From Rubricella aquisinus (GTDB taxonomy: Bacteria; Pseudomonadota; Alphaproteobacteria; Rhodobacterales; Rhodobacteraceae): a DNA stretch of 64,000 bases. A program made the translations under genes and the position numbers. Positions 32,407-42,075 of this stretch are shown one piece after another. Position 1 is the stretch's first letter, and every line of letters begins with the position of its first letter. The DNA lies in NCBI RefSeq assembly GCF_014199445.1, contig NZ_JACIJS010000004.1, forward strand, positions 124,001-188,000, read 5' to 3'. A model generated the notes under the pieces. The model had not been told where the DNA came from. It was given only the letters and a program-made list of their open reading frames with translations, and made no database searches.

Positions 32407-34038
32407 TCAGGTCCGCACATCGGGGGCATCACGCCCGGTTGCATCCTTGATCCCGGCCACGGCCTCAACCGCCGCGATGACCGGGGCGAGCGCCTCTTGC
32501 GCGTCAAGGCTGTGATCGCCATCGGGGGCCTCGAACCGTTCCAGATAGACGCGCAGCGTTGCCCCCACAGTGCCCGTGCCGGACAGGCGCATCACAGCGC
32601 GCGCGCCGCCTTCGAAAAACAGCCGGATGCCCTGATGCGCGGAGGTGCTGCCATCCACCGGATCGGTATAGGCAAAGTCATCCGCCCTCTCGACCGAGAG
32701 CGGCCCGGCGGCGGTACCTGCCAGCCCATCCAGCCGCCCGCGCAGCGCGTCGATCATCGCCTCAGCGGCGGCCTTGTCCACTTCCTCATAGTCATGGCGC
32801 GAATAATAGTCCCGGCCATACTCGGCCCAGTGCTGTGCCATCACCTCGGCCACGCTCTCGCGCCGCTTGGCAAGGATGTTGAGCCACAAAAGCACGGCCC
32901 ATAGCCCATCTTTTTCGCGCACATGGTCGGAGCCGGTGCCGGCGCTTTCCTCACCACAAATAGTGGCATGACCCGCATCCAGAAGCGTGCCAAAGAATTT
33001 CCAGCCCGTCGGCGTCTCAAACGCGTTCACGCCCAGCTTTGCCGCGACACGGTCCGCCGCGCGCGAGGTCGGCATGGAGCGGGCGACCCCTGCGATCCCG
33101 CGCGCATAACCGGGGGCCAGATGGGCGTTCGCGGCCAACACCGCAAGGCTGTCAGATGGCGTGACATAAAGGCCCCGGCCAAGGATCATATTGCGATCCC
33201 CATCCCCGTCGGAGGCAGCGGCGAAATCGGGGCCCGCGTCGGACATCACCAGATCGACCAGCGGCTTGGCCCAGACCGGGTTCGGATCAGGATGCCCGCC
33301 GCCAAAATCCACCGATGGCACACCGTTCATCACCGTCCCCGCGGGCGCGCCGAGCCGCCGTTCCAGTATTTCCGTCGCGTAAGGGCCAGTGACCGCGTGC
33401 ATCGCGTCGAATTTCATGGTGAAGCCGCTGGCGAACAGATCGCGGATCGCATCGAAATCGAACAGATCCTCCATCAGGGTCGCGTAATCGGTGACCGGAT
33501 CCACAATTTCGACCACCATATCGCCGAACCGGGTTTCCCCGAGCGTGTCGATGGAGGGCGCATCCTCCTCCGCAATCAGATAGCGGGTGAGTTTGGTCGT
33601 CATCTCATGGATTTTCGCGGTGATCGCCTCCGGCGCGGGGCCACCGTTCGAGATGTTGTATTTCAGGCCGAAATCCCCGTTCTTGCCGCCCGGGTTGTGG
33701 CTGGCCGACAGGATCAACCCGCCATCGGCCTTACGCTGGCGGATCATGTTGGAGGCGGCAGGCGTGGACAGGATGCCACCTTGCCCGACGATCACCCGCG
33801 CCACGCCATTGGCCGCCGCCATGCGCAGGATCGTGCCAATGGCTTCGGCGTTGAAAAACCGCCCATCACCGCCAACGACGAGCGTATTGCCGAGCACCCC
33901 GCCCAGCGCGTCAAACGTGGATTGCACATAGTTTTCCAGATAGCCCGGCACGCTGAACTCCGCTGTCCGTTTGCGCAGGCCCGAGGTGCCCGGCTTTTGA
34001 CCGTCAATCGGTTTGGTGTCTACGTTCAGCATGTTCAT
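32407..34038 (-). CDS. pgm: Phosphoglucomutase, alpha-D-glucose phosphate-specific
   Basis: 543 residues from the ATG at 34038 behind GGGAGG (the TTG five codons earlier is unlikely). Domain signatures: N-terminal KPGTSGLRKR, active-site phosphoserine loop LILSASHNPGG, metal loop DGDGDRN, sugar-binding GEESAGTGSDH, and the C-terminal phosphate-binding RLSGTGT. It interconverts glucose-1-phosphate and glucose-6-phosphate. With the amylosucrase downstream it suggests a small operon for alpha-glucan and hexose-phosphate exchange. Confidence 0.96.
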   Translation of the reverse strand: MNMLNVDTKPIDGQKPGTSGLRKRTAEFSVPGYLENYVQSTFDALGGVLGNTLVVGGDGRFFNAEAIGTILRMAAANGVARVIVGQGGILSTPAASNMIRQRKADGGLILSASHNPGGKNGDFGLKYNISNGGPAPEAITAKIHEMTTKLTRYLIAEEDAPSIDTLGETRFGDMVVEIVDPVTDYATLMEDLFDFDAIRDLFASGFTMKFDAMHAVTGPYATEILERRLGAPAGTVMNGVPSVDFGGGHPDPNPVWAKPLVDLVMSDAGPDFAAASDGDGDRNMILGRGLYVTPSDSLAVLAANAHLAPGYARGIAGVARSMPTSRAADRVAAKLGVNAFETPTGWKFFGTLLDAGHATICGEESAGTGSDHVREKDGLWAVLLWLNILAKRRESVAEVMAQHWAEYGRDYYSRHDYEEVDKAAAEAMIDALRGRLDGLAGTAAGPLSVERADDFAYTDPVDGSTSAHQGIRLFFEGGARAVMRLSGTGTVGATLRVYLERFEAPDGDHSLDAQEALAPVIAAVEAVAGIKDATGRDAPDVRT

Positions 34039-34194
34039 CGTGACCTCCCTCAAGGTGCGTCCGGCTCAAACCGGTTTGAGCATATGGGTATCACGCCCGG
34101 TGCGGCGTGCAAGAGGATAACCGCTGGCCTTGCTACCCGTTCCATCCCCCGTTAAGCCCGACAGAAAGGATCACTCATTCGGGCGGAACGGCAG

Positions 34195-35862
34195 GTGAGC
34201 AGCGCACTCACAAAAGGGGCATGGATCGTCGCGGGGCTGTGTGTGGCGCCGATGATCGCCGCCGCGATTGCGGCTGTGTCTGGCGATCTGGAGACATGGC
34301 GCGGCCTCGCCGATACGGTGCTGCCGCGCTACATCACCGCGACCCTGACGCTGGTGCTGCTGGTGAGCATCGGTACGGCGGCGATTGGCACGGGGGCGGC
34401 GTGGCTCGTGACCGTTTACCGCTTCCCCGGCGCGCGGGTGCTGGAGGTGCTGCTCGCCCTTCCGCTCGCCTTTCCGGCCTATGTGCTCGCCTATGCCTAT
34501 ACCGACCTTCTGGATCATCCGGGCATCGTGCAGACAACCTTGCGGGAGGTGATGGAATGGGGACCGCGCGATTATTGGTTCCCCGAAATCCGGTCGCTTG
34601 GCGGGGCGGCGGCGATGCTGATCTTTGTGCTTTATCCATATGTTTATCTGCTGGCGCGCGCGGCGTTCCGGCAGCAAAGCTCGAATGCGTATCTGGCCGC
34701 GCGCACTCTTGGGACCGGGCCGTTTGGCGCGTTCTGGCGTGTCTCCCTTCCCATGGCGCGGCCGGCGATTGCGGCGGGCGTGTTGCTCGCGGTGATGGAG
34801 ACGATCGCGGATTACGGCACAGTCGCCTATTTCAACGTGCAAACCTTCTCAACCGGCATCTATCAGGCGTGGTTTTCGATGGGAGATCGCGCGGCGGCCG
34901 CGCAATTGGCGCTGTGCCTCCTGAGTTTCGCGCTGCTGCTTGCCGCGCTGGAGCGGTATCAGCGGGGGGACGGGCGCACCGCTGGGCGCGGCGCGCGGTT
35001 TGACGGGCTGGCCCGCACCCGGCTTGACGGGGCGAAAGGCTGGCTTGCCGCAGCGTTTTGCGCCGCCCCGGTTCTGTTTGGCTTCGTGATCCCTGTGATC
35101 GCGCTGGGCGTCATGTCCCTTGATGCGGAGCAAAGCCTGACCTCCCGCCGCTATATCGCGTTCATGACCAATTCGCTGACGCTGGCGGCGATTGCTTCCG
35201 TCGTCACGGTCGCGGGTGCGATCCTGATCGGATTTCGCGCGCGCCTGATGCCCGGTCGACGCTCACGCGGATTGGTGATGGCGGCAAGCCTTGGCTATGC
35301 GGTGCCCGGCGGGGTGATCGCCATTGGCCTCATGGTGCCTTTCGCGCTGTTCGACAACGCGCTTGACGCCTGGATGCGGGAGATGTTCGGCATCCGCACG
35401 GGCCTGTTGTTTACCGGATCCATCTGGCTTCTCATCATGGCCTATATGGCGCGGTTCATGGCCGCTGCCCTCAGCGCTTATGACAGCGGGATGGAGACCG
35501 TGCCGCGCAATATCGACGCGGTGGCGCGGACCTTGGGTCGCAGCCCGGGGCAAGTGCTGGGCAGCGTGCATCTGCCGGTCATTCGCGGCTCTGTCCTCAC
35601 GGCGATGCTGATCGTGTTCGTCGATGTGATGAAGGAATTGCCCGCGACGCTGATCATGCGGCCCTTCAACTATGACACGCTCGCGGTACAGGCGCACAGG
35701 CTTGCCAGTGATGAGCGGCTGGCGGAGGCGGCGGTGCCAAGCCTCGTCATCGTGGCCTTTGGCCTGTTGCCGGTGATCCTTGTTTGCCGCTCTATCGGGC
35801 GCAGCACCGCGCGGGCGGTGCCGGGCGTGGTGCCTGACGCATCACCCGGCGTGTCGTCCTAA
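34195..35862 (+). CDS. Iron-type ABC transporter permease (FbpB-like), orphan
   Basis: 555 residues, a duplicated two-domain permease with about twelve membrane helices, as in FbpB/SfuB and ThiP. Two EAA-type loops are seen: AARTLGTGPFGAFWRVSLPMARPAI and VARTLGRSPGQVLGSVHLPVIRGS. FbpB-like proteins import ferric iron delivered by a periplasmic protein. Neither the binding protein nor the ATPase is adjacent, so partners must be elsewhere. The start is GTG at 34195; no ATG is available in the right frame near it. Its stop overlaps the convergent esterase gene by 4 bp. Confidence 0.85.
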   Translation: MSSALTKGAWIVAGLCVAPMIAAAIAAVSGDLETWRGLADTVLPRYITATLTLVLLVSIGTAAIGTGAAWLVTVYRFPGARVLEVLLALPLAFPAYVLAYAYTDLLDHPGIVQTTLREVMEWGPRDYWFPEIRSLGGAAAMLIFVLYPYVYLLARAAFRQQSSNAYLAARTLGTGPFGAFWRVSLPMARPAIAAGVLLAVMETIADYGTVAYFNVQTFSTGIYQAWFSMGDRAAAAQLALCLLSFALLLAALERYQRGDGRTAGRGARFDGLARTRLDGAKGWLAAAFCAAPVLFGFVIPVIALGVMSLDAEQSLTSRRYIAFMTNSLTLAAIASVVTVAGAILIGFRARLMPGRRSRGLVMAASLGYAVPGGVIAIGLMVPFALFDNALDAWMREMFGIRTGLLFTGSIWLLIMAYMARFMAAALSAYDSGMETVPRNIDAVARTLGRSPGQVLGSVHLPVIRGSVLTAMLIVFVDVMKELPATLIMRPFNYDTLAVQAHRLASDERLAEAAVPSLVIVAFGLLPVILVCRSIGRSTARAVPGVVPDASPGVSS

Positions 35863-36710
35863 CAGCCCGGGCGCGGCGCGGCGGACCGGTAAGCCGAGAT
35901 AAAGGCCATCACATCTCCATGGGTCGGGGCATCGTCGCGCAACAGGTCCGACGTGGCCGAAATGATGTCGATATGGCCGTTGCCCTCGTACCGTTTCAAC
36001 TCGACCAGATTGCCCGCATCGCTCAGCGCCTGCGCCATGAGGATGCTGTCCTCCTCATGCACGATCACATCAGCCGTCCCGTGGAGTAAAAGGGAGGGCG
36101 GCTTTGGCCCATCGGCAAAGTTGATCGCCTGACTTTCGGGCCGGGTGTCCTCGGGGAACACGCGCTTGTATCGCGGATTGATGATCGGCAGGAAATCATA
36201 GGGGCCGGACACACCGATGAAGCCCGCGATCACGCATTGATCAAGCCCGACTTCGGCCAGATACCGTGGATCATAGGCAATCAGGCTGGCAATCTGCGCG
36301 CCTGCCGAATGCCCCATCAGAAACAGCGGTCGATCCGGGCCCAGATCGTCCCGGATTTCGCGAACAGCCAGCGCGATATCCTCGACAAAGGCGGGAAACA
36401 CCACCTCCGGCGACAATCGGTAATTGGGGATCGCGACCTCCAGCCCATCGCCCGCAAACCCGGTGCCGAGGAAGCGGTAAATCCCCTTGTCCCCCTCATC
36501 CCATGAGCCGCCATGCACATAGATCAGGATCGGCCCGGTCGGGTCATCGGGGGTGTAGAGGTCATAGGCCATGCGCGGCGCGGGGCCATAGGAGATATCG
36601 GCCCGCTCCGTCACGGTGTCGTCGCCTGACACCGCGTTCAAAAGGCTTGAGCCAACGCTGGCGCAGCCCGATAGGGTCAGGATCAGAAGGGCTGCGATCA
36701 CTCGCGCCAT
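35859..36710 (-). CDS. Lipoprotein alpha/beta hydrolase (esterase)
   Basis: 283 residues from the ATG at 36710. A lipobox LSGC follows a short hydrophobic stretch, so the mature protein is lipid-anchored. The alpha/beta-hydrolase features are complete: oxyanion HGGSWDEG, nucleophile elbow GHSAGAQ, the acid in LLHGTADVIVHEED, and the final His in GNGHID. This resembles the BD-FAE/carboxylesterase branch. Substrate unknown. It overlaps the DUF1467 gene by 13 bp. Confidence 0.85.
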   Translation of the reverse strand: MARVIAALLILTLSGCASVGSSLLNAVSGDDTVTERADISYGPAPRMAYDLYTPDDPTGPILIYVHGGSWDEGDKGIYRFLGTGFAGDGLEVAIPNYRLSPEVVFPAFVEDIALAVREIRDDLGPDRPLFLMGHSAGAQIASLIAYDPRYLAEVGLDQCVIAGFIGVSGPYDFLPIINPRYKRVFPEDTRPESQAINFADGPKPPSLLLHGTADVIVHEEDSILMAQALSDAGNLVELKRYEGNGHIDIISATSDLLRDDAPTHGDVMAFISAYRSAAPRPGC

Positions 36711-36967
36711 TGCTTGGTCCAGTCGATATCGTCGATGCTGATCCAGCCCGACATGATGATGCCGCAGATCACCGCCCAAAAGAGGGTGGACCAGATCGTG
36801 GCCTGCTTGATCTTACGCCCGACCATGGGGCCTGCGGGGGCGGATGCGGGCGTGCCCGGCTCCACCTCTCCCGCGTCTTCCTGACTGCGATAGCCGATGG
36901 GAAAGATGACCAAGAGGGTCATGAACCAGATAACCGCATACATCACGATTGCGCCGGTGATGGTCAT
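36698..36967 (-). CDS. DUF1467 small membrane protein
   Basis: 89 residues with two membrane helices: AIVMYAVIWFMTLLVIFPIGY and the later IWSTLFWAVICGIIMSGWISI, joined by a hydrophilic loop with several acidic residues and PGTPASAPAGP. This matches DUF1467, which I recall next to methylmalonyl-CoA epimerase in many alphaproteobacteria, as here (39 bp downstream of that gene). Function unknown. It overlaps the next gene, so all three are probably one transcript. Confidence 0.8.
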   Translation of the reverse strand: MTITGAIVMYAVIWFMTLLVIFPIGYRSQEDAGEVEPGTPASAPAGPMVGRKIKQATIWSTLFWAVICGIIMSGWISIDDIDWTKQWRE

Positions 36968-37006
36968 TCATTCGTTCCTTTAATCCGTCCTCTCAAGGGA
37001 GATACG

Positions 37007-37411
37007 TCAAACCTGCTCAAGTTCCACCAATGTGCCGGTAAAATCCTTGGGATGGAGGAACAGCACGGGCTTGCCATGCGCGCCGATCTTCGGCTCCCCG
37101 GTCCCCAGCACCCGCGCGCCCGACGCCTGAAGCTGGTCGCGCGCGGCCAGAATATCCTCCACCTCGTAGCAAATATGATGGATGCCGCCTGACGGGTTCT
37201 TGTCCAAAAAGCCTTGGATCGGGCTGTTCTCTCCCAGCGGGTAGAGCAACTCGATCTTGGTGTTGGGCAATTCGATGAACACGACCGTGACCCCGTGATC
37301 CGGCTCATCCTGTGGCGCGCCCACCTTGGCGCCGAGTGTGTCGCGATATTGCGCGGAGGCGGCCTCCAGATCAGGCACGGCAATGGCTACATGGTTGAGG
37401 CGACCGATCAT
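37007..37411 (-). CDS. mce: Methylmalonyl-CoA epimerase
   Basis: 134 residues from the ATG at 37411 (AAAGGAGA upstream; longer frame rejected). A VOC-fold protein with metal ligands placed as usual: His in LNHVAIAVPDL, the acid in IELLYPLGE, His in GIHHICYEV, and Glu near LVELEQV. It interconverts (R)- and (S)-methylmalonyl-CoA in propionate and odd-chain fatty acid breakdown. Propionyl-CoA from the 2-oxobutyrate pathway at 57-62 kb would use this step. Carboxylase and mutase genes are not in the window. Confidence 0.93.
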   Translation of the reverse strand: MIGRLNHVAIAVPDLEAASAQYRDTLGAKVGAPQDEPDHGVTVVFIELPNTKIELLYPLGENSPIQGFLDKNPSGGIHHICYEVEDILAARDQLQASGARVLGTGEPKIGAHGKPVLFLHPKDFTGTLVELEQV

Positions 37412-37556
37412 GGAAATCTCCTTTGGCTGGCATCTCTTTGCCCATGGGCTACTCCGCTTCGGCGGACCATTCAACGCGCGTCAAGGTCGCGGGGGCTGAC
37501 ATGAAAGCGTCGTATCGGGTAAGTATCAGAAGCGGATAAGCGAGGGAGGTTGCGCC

Positions 37557-38417
37557 ATGCGTGATGAACTTGACGATCTGATCCGGGAGCGCGCGCCGTG
37601 GCTGTTCCATCCCGCCGCGTGGATGCGCCCTTTGCGCGCGCTTTTGTTCCGGCTGTTATCCTATGACCGCACGGTCGCGATTGCGGAGGCTTTGGCCCCG
37701 CTTCCGCCCGAGCAGATCATGGACCGTATGGCGGGGCTGATCGCGCATCGGGTCGATTTGGAAGGGCTTGATAGGCTTCCGAAGGACGGCCCGGTGATGA
37801 TCCTTGCCAATCATCCCACGGGCATCGCGGATGGGATCATCTTATGGGCGATCCTGCGGCAAAAGCGGCCCGATCTGTTTTTCTTTGCCAACCGGGACGT
37901 GCTGAGGCTTCTGCCGCAGATGGACCGGATCATCGCCCCCGTGGAATGGCGCGCGGACCGGCGCAGCCATGCGTCGAACCGTGAAACGCTCCTTTATGCG
38001 AAGCGGGCCTTTGGTGCGGGGCGCGCGGGCGTCATCTTCCCCTCCGGGCGGCTCGCGAAGCGGCGGGGGTTGCGGCTTCATGAGCGGGACTGGATGACCT
38101 CCGCCGCTATGATGGCGCGCAAGATGGATGTGCCTGTGGTGCCCCTGCGGATCACGGCGCGCAATTCGGTGCTGTTCTACCTTTTCGACTGGCTCCATCC
38201 CAGTTTGCGCGACATCACCCTGTTCCATGAGGTGCTCAACAAAGGGCGGCAGCCTTTCCGCCTGCGCGCCGGGTCGGCGATTGACGGTCGCCATTTGCCT
38301 GCGGATGCGCGCGACGCCACCGCGCGGCTTTTCCAACAGGTGGAAAGGCTTGGGGGCGAGCGCGCGGGCAGTGCCGGACAGTCCCCGCTCAAAACCTTCG
38401 CCCCCGCCCGGTCTTGA
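37557..38417 (+). CDS. Lysophospholipid acyltransferase-like protein
   Basis: 286 residues, ATG behind GAGGGAGG. The PlsC-type acyltransferase core has block I NHPTGIADG (a spacing variant of the usual HxxxxD), block II-like FFFANRDVLRLLP, and block III-like IFPSGRLAKR. These enzymes add a fatty acyl chain to a lysophospholipid or a lipid-A-like acceptor at the inner membrane. The N-terminal half is hydrophobic enough for membrane association. The changed HxD spacing is known in some relatives but should be checked. Confidence 0.8.
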   Translation: MRDELDDLIRERAPWLFHPAAWMRPLRALLFRLLSYDRTVAIAEALAPLPPEQIMDRMAGLIAHRVDLEGLDRLPKDGPVMILANHPTGIADGIILWAILRQKRPDLFFFANRDVLRLLPQMDRIIAPVEWRADRRSHASNRETLLYAKRAFGAGRAGVIFPSGRLAKRRGLRLHERDWMTSAAMMARKMDVPVVPLRITARNSVLFYLFDWLHPSLRDITLFHEVLNKGRQPFRLRAGSAIDGRHLPADARDATARLFQQVERLGGERAGSAGQSPLKTFAPARS

Positions 38418-38484
38418 GCCAAATCAAGGCGGGCTGGCCGCTGCCGTGGTTCCCTTCTGTCGGACCAGATCAGGAGGAAAGGCC

Positions 38485-38808
38485 ATGACCGTATCCGAAG
38501 CCCGCCGCGCAGAGTTGCAAAAACTCCGTGCCAATCTCATCGCCAAAATGACCGAGATCGAGCATGAGCTTGACGCGCCCCATAGCCAGGATAGCGAAGA
38601 CCGCGCCACGGAAATTGAGGGGGATGAGGTGCTCGAACGCCTTGGAACCTCAGCGCAGGCGGAATTGCGCATGATCGATGCCGCTCTGGACCGGATCGCG
38701 ACGGGCCAATATGGCTATTGCACCACATGCGGGGAGGTGATCAGCGCCGAACGGCTTGATGTGCTGCCCTTCACCCCGTTTTGCCGCACCTGTGCTGCCG
38801 CGCATTAA
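38485..38808 (+). CDS. DksA/TraR-family C4 zinc-finger protein
   Basis: 107 residues with an excellent AGGAGG ribosome site. An N-terminal coiled coil (ARRAELQKLRANLIAKMTEIEHEL) precedes the C4 zinc motif YCTTCGE...FCRTCAAAH near the C-terminus. Short members of this family bind RNA polymerase through its secondary channel, but the acidic tip residues of true DksA cannot be assigned with confidence. It is 67 bp after the acyltransferase gene and may be a separate transcript. Confidence 0.88.
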   Translation: MTVSEARRAELQKLRANLIAKMTEIEHELDAPHSQDSEDRATEIEGDEVLERLGTSAQAELRMIDAALDRIATGQYGYCTTCGEVISAERLDVLPFTPFCRTCAAAH

Positions 38809-39038
38809 ACCAGACCGAATTCAGTTTTGCGCAAATATCCCCCGCGCGATGCGCATCGGGCGGGGCCGCGGCCATGGCAACGCGATGCCAATTCCTACCG
38901 TTTTAGTCAGGTGAAAATCACTTGGCAGGGCCGGGTTTAACCGTGACACTCCTCCCCAAGAGGTCCGAAAGGGCCCGGATTCGTGCTGGCGTTGCATCCT
39001 GCATCCCAGCCATTTCTTGAAGATTAGGGGAGGATTGA

Positions 39039-39521
39039 ATGACATCCATTTCCATGACGGTGAACGGCAAACCCGCCTCGGGCGAGGTGGAGGGCCGCAC
39101 CCTTCTGGTCCAGTTTCTGCGTGAGGATTTGCGCCTGACCGGCACCCATGTGGGCTGCGACACCAGCCAATGCGGCGCATGCGTGGTGCATGTGAACGGC
39201 GAAGCGGTGAAAGCCTGCACGATGTTTGCCGCCGACGCGGATGGCGCGGATGTGCGCACGATCGAGGGCATGGCGAATGCCGATGGCTCGCTTGGCACGA
39301 TCCAGCAGGCGTTTCAGGATCACCACGGGCTGCAATGCGGTTTCTGCACACCGGGCATGGTGATGTCCGCCGCGGCGCTTTTGAAGGACAACCCGAAACC
39401 GACCGAGGCGGAAATCCGCGAATATCTCGAAGGCAACATCTGCCGCTGCACCGGGTATCACAACATCATCAAGGCCATTCAGGCCGCCAGCGGCCAATTG
39501 ACCGCCGTCGCTGCCGAATAA
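39039..39521 (+). CDS. coxS: CO dehydrogenase-like small subunit (2x[2Fe-2S])
   Basis: 160 residues. The plant-type cluster ligands are Cys40, Cys45, Cys48 and Cys60 ([10 protein letters not shown]...KAC); the second cluster uses Cys100, Cys103, Cys135 and Cys137 (CGFC and CRC). This is the electron-transfer subunit of a molybdenum hydroxylase. It is first in the order small-large-medium, typical of form II enzymes. About 230 bp upstream hold the promoter; I see no other gene there. Confidence 0.95.
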   Translation: MTSISMTVNGKPASGEVEGRTLLVQFLREDLRLTGTHVGCDTSQCGACVVHVNGEAVKACTMFAADADGADVRTIEGMANADGSLGTIQQAFQDHHGLQCGFCTPGMVMSAAALLKDNPKPTEAEIREYLEGNICRCTGYHNIIKAIQAASGQLTAVAAE

Positions 39522-39623
39522 GGCGCGCGTGATCTGTCGCTGGGGGGCATTCCTCCCCCATGCGGCCGGGCAGAGCCTCGCATCAGATGAGCGCCGCCCA
39601 TGACCAATCTAGGGAGATGAAAC

Positions 39624-41999
39624 ATGCCAAAAGATTCAGGCATCGGAGCCAGCAGCAAGCGGCGCGAAGACGTGCGCTTTCTGACCGGCAACGGCAATTA
39701 CACAGATGACCATTCCATGCAAGGTGAGGCCCATGCCGTCATGGTCCGCTCCAACGTCGCGCACGGGAAAATCCTATCCATCGACACCTCCGCAGTAGAG
39801 AACATGCCCGGCGTTCTGGCCGTGTTCACCGGTGAGGATTTCGTCGAGGTGGGCGGCAACCCCGCAGGCTGGTTGATCCATTCGCGCGATGGGGAGCCAA
39901 TGCGGGAGCCAAAGCGCCCCGTTCTGGCGCATGGCAAGGTCCGCCATGTCGGTGACGCCTATGCCGCCATCATCGCAGAGACGGTGCAGCAGGGCCGCGA
40001 CGCGGCCGAAGCGCTCGCTGCCGCGACAGAGATTGAGGAGCTTCCAGCGGTCGTCAACATGGCAGCCGCCGTCGCCAACGCGGACAACCGCGTGCATGAT
40101 GAGATCCCCGATAACCTCTGCTTTGACTGGGGTTGGATCGAGGACAATCGCGATGCGGTCGATCAGGCGCTTAAGGACGCACCCCATGTCACCACGCTTG
40201 AGTTAGTGAACAACCGGCTCGTGCCCAACGCGATGGAGCCGCGTTCGTCCATCGGGGAGTACTATTCCTCTGATGACAGCTATAAACTGACGACGACCAG
40301 CCAGAACCCGCACCTGACGAAACTCCTGGTCTGTGCCTTCGTGCTGGGCATTCCTGAGCATAAAATGACCGTGGTGGCCCCCGATGTGGGCGGTGGTTTC
40401 GGCTCCAAGATCTATCACTACGGCGAAGAGGCGCTTGTGCTCGTTGCCGCGAAAAAGCTGCGCCGCCCGGTGCGCTGGACCGCCGAACGATCCGAGAGCT
40501 TCCTCTCCGACGCCCATGGTCGCGATCACGTCACCACCATTGAGGTCGGCGCGACGCTGGACGGGGAAATCCTTGCCATTCGCACCAACACGCTGGCGAA
40601 TGTCGGCGCGTATCTGTCCAACTTCTCGACCGCGACGCCGACCTTCCTGCATGGCACGCTGATGGCTGGTCCCTACAAGGTGCCGCATGTCTATGTGAAC
40701 CTGAAGGCCGTGTTCACCAACACCGCGCCCGTGGATGCCTATCGCGGGGCCGGTCGGCCCGAGGCGACCTACAGCATCGAGCGGGCCGTCGATAAGATGG
40801 CCCGGGAGTTGAAACTTGACCCTGTGGAGGTGCGGCGCAAGAACCTGCTGACCCCTGATCAATTCCCCTACACGACGCCAGTGGCGCTGGTGTATGACAC
40901 CGGGAACTATCAGGCGACGCTCGACAAGGCGCTGGAGCTTGCCGATTACGCCGGGTTCGAGGCGCGCGCGGCAGAAAGCAAATCGCGTGGCAAGCTGCGC
41001 GGCATGGGTCTGTCCACATGGATCGAGGCGTGCGGCATCGCCCCGTCGCATCTGGTGGGTCAGCTTGGCTCCCGCGTCGGGCTTTATGATGCGGCGACGG
41101 TGCGGGTGAACGCGACCGGCTCCATCTCTGTCATGGTGGGGGCGCATTCCCACGGGCAGGGGCATGAAACGGTGTTCGCCCAGATCGTTGCAGATAAGCT
41201 CGGCATTGATGAGGGGGCCGTGGATATCGTCCATGGCGACACGTCGAAAATTCCGTTCGGGATGGGCTCCTATGGCTCCCGCTCGCTCGCTGTCTGCGGC
41301 TCCGCCATGGATCGCGCGATGGATAAGATCATCGCCAAGGGCAAGAAGATCGCAGCTCATATGCTCGAAGCATCCGAGGGCGATATCGTGTTTGAGGATG
41401 GCAGCTTCAAGGTTGAAGGCACCGACAAGGCGAAAGCCTTTGGCGAGATCGCCTTTGCCGCCTATGTCCCGCACAACTACCCGCTGGAGGAGGTCGAACC
41501 GGGGCTGGAGGAGACCGCGTTCTACGATCCCAACAACTTCACCTATCCGGCAGGCGCATACCTGTGTGAAGTGGAGGTGGATCCCGATACGGGCGTGGTT
41601 GAGGTGGTTGCCTTTACCTGCGCCGATGATTTCGGCAACGTGATGAACCCGATGATCGTTGAGGGTCAGGTTCATGGCGGTGTGGTGCAAGGGATCGGTC
41701 AGGCAATGATCGAGAACACGACCTATGACGAAAACGGCCAGTTGATGAGCGGCTCTTATATGGATTACGCGATGCCGCGTGCCGATGACGTGCCGATGAT
41801 CACGGTGGATCATTCCTGTGCCACGCCCTGCACCCATAACCCACTTGGGGTGAAGGGCTGCGGGGAGGCGGGGGCGATTGGCTCTCCGCCGGCGCTGGTG
41901 AATGCGGTGATTGACGCGCTCAATCGCGGTGGACATGACGTGGCGCATATCGACATGCCCGTCACGCCGTCCCGCGTCTGGTCCGCGATGAATGGTTGA
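39624..41999 (+). CDS. coxL: CO dehydrogenase-like large subunit, form II
   Basis: 791 residues, the molybdopterin-binding subunit of the xanthine oxidase family. The active-site loop is AYRGAGR (residues 372-378), the form II sequence, not the AYRCSFR loop of proven CO oxidisers. Other cofactor segments: GGGFGSK, HGQGHETVFAQ, GSRSLAVCG, and the catalytic Glu in GVKGCGEAGAIG. Form II enzymes are widespread in roseobacters; most do not oxidise CO strongly and the natural substrate is uncertain. Molybdenum cofactor maturation genes (coxD/E/F, xdhC) are not in the window. Confidence 0.95.
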   Translation: MPKDSGIGASSKRREDVRFLTGNGNYTDDHSMQGEAHAVMVRSNVAHGKILSIDTSAVENMPGVLAVFTGEDFVEVGGNPAGWLIHSRDGEPMREPKRPVLAHGKVRHVGDAYAAIIAETVQQGRDAAEALAAATEIEELPAVVNMAAAVANADNRVHDEIPDNLCFDWGWIEDNRDAVDQALKDAPHVTTLELVNNRLVPNAMEPRSSIGEYYSSDDSYKLTTTSQNPHLTKLLVCAFVLGIPEHKMTVVAPDVGGGFGSKIYHYGEEALVLVAAKKLRRPVRWTAERSESFLSDAHGRDHVTTIEVGATLDGEILAIRTNTLANVGAYLSNFSTATPTFLHGTLMAGPYKVPHVYVNLKAVFTNTAPVDAYRGAGRPEATYSIERAVDKMARELKLDPVEVRRKNLLTPDQFPYTTPVALVYDTGNYQATLDKALELADYAGFEARAAESKSRGKLRGMGLSTWIEACGIAPSHLVGQLGSRVGLYDAATVRVNATGSISVMVGAHSHGQGHETVFAQIVADKLGIDEGAVDIVHGDTSKIPFGMGSYGSRSLAVCGSAMDRAMDKIIAKGKKIAAHMLEASEGDIVFEDGSFKVEGTDKAKAFGEIAFAAYVPHNYPLEEVEPGLEETAFYDPNNFTYPAGAYLCEVEVDPDTGVVEVVAFTCADDFGNVMNPMIVEGQVHGGVVQGIGQAMIENTTYDENGQLMSGSYMDYAMPRADDVPMITVDHSCATPCTHNPLGVKGCGEAGAIGSPPALVNAVIDALNRGGHDVAHIDMPVTPSRVWSAMNG

Positions 42000-42075
42000 G
42001 GGTTCGGCCCCCCGTTGCGGCGGGGGGCCACAAGGATGACAACTCCGATGCCCCAAGGGCACTTGATGGGAGGAA

